Source: Thelonectria olida
Lineage: Eukaryota > Ascomycota > Sordariomycetes > Hypocreales > Nectriaceae
Assembly (NCBI GenBank): GCA_020736575.1
Contig: JAGPYM010000040.1
Coordinates: 1-64,000 of the forward strand
DNA length: 64,000 bases
Direction: 5' to 3'
Shown here in pieces: positions 63,849 through 64,000 of the stretch (within the stretch, counting starts at the first letter, position 1; each line of letters opens with the position of its first letter). Made by a program: the position numbers and the translations under genes. The notes below the pieces were generated by a model. It was not told the DNA's origin and searched no databases. It saw only the letters and a program-made list of their open reading frames with translations.

Positions 63849-64000
63849 ATGGAACAGGATGCAGACCGAGAGATGGGGTTTCTCATGCTCACAAGGCACC
63901 ATGAGATCAAATCAACATCCGCAGCTCGGACGAGGACGCAGACCAGAGGTGTCGCATTCCAGGAGCAAGCACAGAAAAGGACGCGGAACGGAAGTCAACC
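63849..64000 (+). CDS. Start of a second RepHel gene (truncated by the window end)
   Basis: Begins MEQDADREMGF, matching MEHDADRETGF of the first RepHel, and stays open to the end of the window. Flanking similarity continues on both sides. Whether the rest is intact cannot be seen. Confidence 0.6.
   Translation, partial: MEQDADREMGFLMLTRHHEIKSTSAARTRTQTRGVAFQEQAQKRTRNGSQ

Larger units (their letters stand above)
61045..64000 (+). mobile_element. Second, decayed Helitron unit (continues past the window)
   Basis: Repeats the layout of the first unit: a broken partner gene on the minus strand (61668-63180), the divergent region, and the start of RepHel on the plus strand at 63849. Head-to-tail with the complete unit. 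Confidence 0.7.

Overview
The window is nuclear DNA of a filamentous ascomycete (Pezizomycotina). Evidence: short GT-AG introns with GTATGT/GTAAGT donors, an FlbA/Rgs1-type RGS regulator, a LaeA-like methyltransferase, and the fungal transposon set (chromodomain Gypsy, Copia, pogo/Fot1, hAT, MULE, Tad-like LINE, Helitron) next to a RecQ-type telomere-linked helicase (TLH). I cannot fix the class or species. Only about five genes look like host genes; the rest is mobile or mobile-derived DNA.

Layout. 0.4-2.6 kb: flbA/rgs1-type gene with a likely C-terminal frameshift. 3.0-20.2 kb: TLH-family block. A decayed copy A (3042-6309 and 14553-16041) is split by an apparently intact chromodomain Gypsy element (6310-14547; identical 388-bp LTRs, 5-bp target duplication). 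It is followed by an open 1203-codon TLH helicase. 20.2-23.15 kb: gene-free, cytosine-poor, A/G-rich DNA with scattered TTAGGG-like repeats and two solo LTRs. I read it as internalised subtelomere.

23.29-39.06 kb is one four-level nest, resolved by target duplications: a pogo/Fot1 transposon (TA) contains Gypsy-2 (AAATC); one Gypsy-2 LTR contains a Copia element (ATAGT); the Copia reverse transcriptase contains a hAT element (AGCTGCAT). All three retrotransposon LTR pairs in the window are identical by eye, so the insertions look recent.

39.3-44.6 kb: a PD-(D/E)XK nuclease-like gene, an LTR relic carrying a second LTR-like insertion, a four-exon LaeA-like methyltransferase, and a MULE remnant keeping only the FAR1 and zinc-knuckle parts. 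45-50.2 kb: a two-ORF Tad-like LINE (minus). 50.77-64 kb: Helitrons in tandem. A complete unit carries RepHel (plus) and, divergently, an unrecognised spliced gene with a nuclear-localisation-like tail. The next unit repeats the same two-gene layout in decayed form, which makes the partner gene part of the element rather than a chance capture.

Most interesting: the Helitron partner gene; the antisense zinc-cluster/coiled-coil gene inside Gypsy-1; a tyrosine-recombinase-like signature ahead of the TLH helicase; matching -1 frameshift heptamers and self-priming signatures in both Gypsy elements; and the ex-telomeric tract.
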